In this document: positions 63,415 through 64,000 of the stretch, one piece after another
Layout of the letters: each line of letters opens with the position of its first letter
Numbering within the stretch: the stretch's first letter is position 1
Assembly (NCBI RefSeq): GCF_024807615.1
Contig: NZ_JANUCJ010000003.1
Coordinates: 558,001-622,000 of the forward strand
Reading direction: 5' to 3'
DNA from: Tsukamurella ocularis
GTDB taxonomy: Bacteria > Actinomycetota > Actinomycetes > Mycobacteriales > Mycobacteriaceae
DNA length: 64,000 nt
Program-made: the position numbers and the translations under genes
The notes under the pieces: generated by a model
Told to the model about the DNA's origin: nothing
The model's input: the letters and a program-made list of their open reading frames with translations, nothing else
Databases searched by the model: none

Positions 63415-64000
63415 TCAGCGGACGCTGGGGGTGGCGGCCCGATCCGGCGCGGTCCAGCGAGCGACCGCGGCCAGGACCGCCGAGGCGACGAGGACCCCAC
63501 CGGCGGTGAGGAACGCCGCGTCGTAGCCGTCGCCGAGCATGGGCGCGACGACGAGCGGGCCCACGATCTGGCCGATGCCGTACCCCGCAGTCAGTACGGC
63601 GGCCGACCGGGGGATGCCGATCCGCGCGCCCGCCTCCATCGACAGTTGCACCGCGCCGATGAAGGTGCCGCCGAACAGCACCGCCGAGACGGCGGCCGCC
63701 GCCGGACCGTGGACCAGCGCGGGCAGCACCGCGGAGACCACCTGCAGCAGCAGCGCGATCACCAGCAGCGATTCCGCGGAGCGGTATCGCCGCAGCCGCG
63801 CCCAGATCAGCGGTGACACGGCGGCCGCGAAGCCGACGATCACCCACGCCGCGGGCCCCTCCCAGGGCCGCCCGCCAACCGCCACGGCCGCGACGAGGAA
63901 GGTGCCGAGCACGATGTAGCCGAGCCCCTCGAGGAAGTAGCTGATCCCGAGCGCCCACCCGGCCACGCCGGGCCGGGGCGCGGGGGCACCGTCGGGCACG
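63415..64000 (-). CDS. YbfB/YjiJ-type MFS transporter, C-terminal part
   Basis: The gene continues beyond the window, so only about 195 C-terminal residues are seen, with six helices. YFLEGLGYIVLGTFLVAAV and SAVLFGGTFIGAVQLSMEAGAR, then AAVLTAGYGIGQIVGPLVVAPML match the second half of the YbfB/YjiJ family, probably exporters of unknown substrate. The true start is outside. Confidence 0.78.
   Translation of the reverse strand, partial: VPDGAPAPRPGVAGWALGISYFLEGLGYIVLGTFLVAAVAVGGRPWEGPAAWVIVGFAAAVSPLIWARLRRYRSAESLLVIALLLQVVSAVLPALVHGPAAAAVSAVLFGGTFIGAVQLSMEAGARIGIPRSAAVLTAGYGIGQIVGPLVVAPMLGDGYDAAFLTAGGVLVASAVLAAVARWTAPDRAATPSVR

Overview
The window reads as a chromosomal segment of a high-GC actinobacterium of the order Mycobacteriales, outside Mycobacterium itself (Tsukamurella/Gordonia-like; genus not settled from sequence alone). 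The reasons are the very high G+C, GTG starts and ATGA/GTGA stop-start overlaps, a wax ester synthase/DGAT, a SenX3-RegX3 pair, a 13E12-type (DUF222) HNH endonuclease, the 33-residue ribosomal protein bS22, and a gene order that, from memory, parallels M. tuberculosis Rv0489-Rv0529 in inverted orientation. No rRNA, tRNA, CRISPR array, prophage or complete insertion sequence was seen.

Layout. 0-2.2 kb: the end of a short-chain dehydrogenase, a Cds1-like PLP lyase with a DUF4229 membrane protein, and a BldC-like regulator. 2.2-8.2 kb (minus strand): hemL, a histidine phosphatase, a ResA-like thioredoxin lipoprotein, ccdA, resB and ccsB, i.e. late 5-aminolevulinate synthesis joined to System II cytochrome c maturation. 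8.2-26.6 kb: an accessory block with a wax ester synthase, an esterase, a PdxR-like regulator opposite a flavin split-barrel protein, an acyl-CoA oxidase, a MetNIQ-type importer, an NCS1 permease, an MMPL-TetR pair, a CYTH protein, a copper chaperone, a serine hydrolase, a Nudix hydrolase and a solitary AbiEi/DUF559-like protein. 26.6-33.1 kb (minus): glutaredoxin-like protein, hemA, hemC, cobA-hemD fusion, hemB and two small membrane proteins, the tetrapyrrole core.

33.2-51.3 kb: a mycobacterial-type conserved core with a SerB1-like phosphatase, an orphan coiled membrane protein, an acyltransferase, an atypical epimerase, bS22, a small HTH protein, proC, a thioesterase, a TIM-barrel protein, a membrane protein, Ppx, a cysteine-rich protein, an unusual C1q-like orphan, a fatty acid hydroxylase-like protein with a FadR-type regulator, an epimerase, regX3-senX3, a GNAT protein and gpmA. 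51.4-64 kb: a solitary ctaD, then mostly accessory metabolism and regulation (LLM oxidoreductase, MFS/LysR, a trans-aconitate methyltransferase-like gene, a stand-alone ABC ATPase, an HNH protein, DinB, MerR with an aldo/keto reductase, and a truncated MFS gene).

How the parts fit. Two separated heme gene clusters (hemACDB and hemL) supply heme, and the hemL cluster continues into the machinery that attaches heme to c-type cytochromes; the nearby ctaD gives a terminal oxidase subunit. Several regulator-operator pairs can be read directly from DNA dyads: tandem TTAACNNNGTTAA sites at mmpL-tetR, a CsoR-type site at the copper chaperone, a FadR-type TGGTNNNACCA site, a MerR promoter with a 19-bp spacer, repeated TTCT blocks at the PdxR-like divergon, and a site matching the KstR consensus in front of the wax ester synthase.

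No defence island or unmistakably new multi-gene system was found. The best candidates for undescribed biology are the C1q-like orphan protein (44.3-45.5 kb), the solitary AbiEi/DUF559-like gene flanked by a spaced repeat motif (25.4-26.5 kb), and the 412-residue coiled membrane protein (34.3-35.5 kb).
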